Shown here: piece by piece, positions 62,904 to 64,000 of the stretch
How the letters are laid out: each line of letters starts with the position of its first letter
Numbering within the stretch: position 1 is the first letter of the stretch
DNA from: Rotaria socialis
Lineage: Eukaryota > Rotifera > Eurotatoria > Philodinida > Philodinidae
Reading direction: 5' to 3'
DNA: 64,000 bases
NCBI GenBank assembly: GCA_905331475.1
Contig: CAJNYU010000515.1
Coordinates: 1-64,000, forward strand
Made by a program: the position numbers and the translations under genes
The notes under the pieces: model-generated
Seen by the model: the letters and a program-made list of their open reading frames with translations, nothing else
Database searches by the model: none
Told to the model about the DNA's origin: nothing

Positions 62904-63819
62904 TTATACCCAATATTCCTGCCAATGCCAAATGGACACAGAACGAGTGACTATTGCTGGAGGCAACGGGTTGGGTAATGCCAACAATCAACTATACGAA
63001 CCTTATGGTCTCTTCGTTGATGACAATCAAACAGTGTTCATTGCTGACTACGAAAATCATCGTATCATGCAATGGAAGGAAGCTAATACGACGAATGGGC
63101 AAGTTGCTGCTGGAGCTAATGGCCAGGGAAATCAATTGGACCAATTGAATAGTCCAACTGATGTATTGATCGACAAAGAGACGGATAGTCTCATTATTTG
63201 CGATTGGAGAAATCGACGAGTTGTAAGATGGTCTCGTCGTAGTGGCCCAACACAAGGAGAAATCCTCATCGACAACATCGACTGTGAAGGATTAGCGATG
63301 GATGATCAGAGATATCTCTATATCGCTGACCCGGAAAAGCATGAAGTAAGACGATATGAATCGGGAGACGTGAATGGCACTCTCGTGGCTGGTGGAAATG
63401 GTCTAGGTAATGGTACCAGTCATCTCAACGGGGTGACTTATCTCTTTGTAGATCGACAACAGAATGTCTACGTGTCAGACAACTGCAATCATCGTGTAAT
63501 GAAATGGAGTAAAGATGCAAAAGAAGGCATCGTCGTCGCTGGAGGTCAAGGCGAAGGGAGCGCTCTGACACAATTGAACTATCCTAACGGACTCTTCGTC
63601 GATATGTTCGGTACACTCTATGTAGCAGACACGTGGAATCATCGTGTAATGCGTTGGACTCAAGGAGCGCAACAAGGCACTGTGATTGTGGGTGGAAATG
63701 GCCACGGAGCAGGAGCGAATCAGTTCAGCTACCCCACTGGTTTGTCTTTCGATCGACATGGTAATGTCTATGTCGCCGATGAGAGTAATCATCGTGTTCA
63801 ACGATTTTCTCTCCAATAA
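62904..63819 (+). CDS. NHL-repeat beta-propeller exon (3' part of the secreted NHL gene)
   Basis: From ATG 62932 the frame encodes six NHL repeats to a stop at 63819. Repeat landmarks: AGGNGLGN, YGLFVDDNQTVFIAD, NHRIMQW; then ANGQGNQLDQLN, DVLIDKETDSLIICD, NRRVVRW; then LAMDDQRYLYIAD, HEVRRY; and three more ending HRVMKW, HRVMRW, HRVQRF. It should form a six-bladed extracellular propeller. The exon starts at 62904 after TTATAG. The frame that continues from exon 3 reads IPNIPANAKWTQN up to 62944, exactly the sequence that usually precedes the first repeat in these proteins, but then it is one base out of phase with the repeats. So one base seems to be missing near 62945. If real, the gene is disabled or uses another upstream exon. 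AATAAA follows at 63951-63956. Confidence 0.85.
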
Positions 63820-63950
63820 ACTCTCGTGAATTGTGATTGTTTTTACTTTCTCTTTCTATTCATTATCTCAACCCGAGACGTTCATATTATCTATTGATAG
63901 AAAACTCAGACGATATTCTTTGATGTTTGTCACTATCGATTGACAATGAA

Positions 63951-63956
63951 ATAAAA
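63951..63956 (+). terminator. Poly(A) signal of the NHL gene
   Basis: AATAAA 132 bp after the stop codon. The remaining sequence to the window end is A- and TA-rich with nothing else to report. Confidence 0.5.
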
Positions 63957-64000
63957 AGCAAAAAAAAATTTTCTTCGATATATATATATATATAATATTA

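Noticed and set aside
1-64000. CRISPR arrays, rRNA genes, bacterial-type promoters or riboswitches
   Set aside because: None seen. The only regular spaced repeat (3300-3842) has splice-like, diverged units and no constant direct repeat with unique spacers.

Overview
The window looks like nuclear DNA of a bdelloid rotifer (Adineta/Rotaria type). Reasons: very short GT-AG introns (about 41-60 bp); a six-repeat NHL protein behind a Cys-rich, Thr-rich secreted N-terminus; an LDL-receptor-type Cys-rich protein family; small DNA-transposon relics; and many tracts built from TGTGGG-like units, which I recall as the bdelloid telomere repeat. The DNA is AT-rich. There is no sign of an operon, CRISPR array, rRNA or convincing tRNA. 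The assignment is an inference from family resemblance.

Layout. 1-10.9 kb is mostly gene-poor: a hAT transposase fragment, a cluster of ATGCGTTT-like words, a 68-bp tandem array whose units look like micro-exons between splice signals, two fold-back DNA elements, and an LDL-receptor-type pseudogene. 10.9-12.8 kb holds a seven-exon CLCC1-type ER membrane protein gene. 14.3-36.0 kb is the core: an intronless 16.4-kb reading frame (5,468 codons, minus strand) with a possible CE-clan protease region, a collagen-like Gly-rich tract, a SecA-type ATPase, a hydrophobic segment and a C-terminal domain like those of bacterial polymorphic toxins. Head to head with it, 392 bp away, lies a MORN-ankyrin-SecA gene split by one in-frame TAA. 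Both look like descendants of horizontally acquired bacterial toxin/secretion-type genes.

37.5-46.2 kb holds a small secreted GPI-type protein, a composite inverted-repeat element carrying a hAT MITE with a clean 8-bp target duplication, a hAT transposase fragment, a decayed ISL2EU-like transposon (THAP plus DDE transposase, and SWIM-YqaJ accessory gene) with hairpin-bearing ends, and a DUF3431-like pseudogene. 48.2-64 kb holds a single-exon disordered acidic protein, a second member of the CATAAT-type inverted-repeat family, a DXO/RAI1-type RNA decapping nuclease gene, a 5'-truncated RSPH4A/6A radial-spoke pseudogene lying against a telomere-like tract, and a secreted NHL-repeat gene with an apparent 1-base frameshift.

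Overall the window resembles the subtelomere-like, TE-rich, transfer-rich compartments described for bdelloids: few intact host genes, several broken ones, and dispersed telomere-like inverted repeats. The most notable system is the divergent SecA pair. All family calls are by eye, without a database search.
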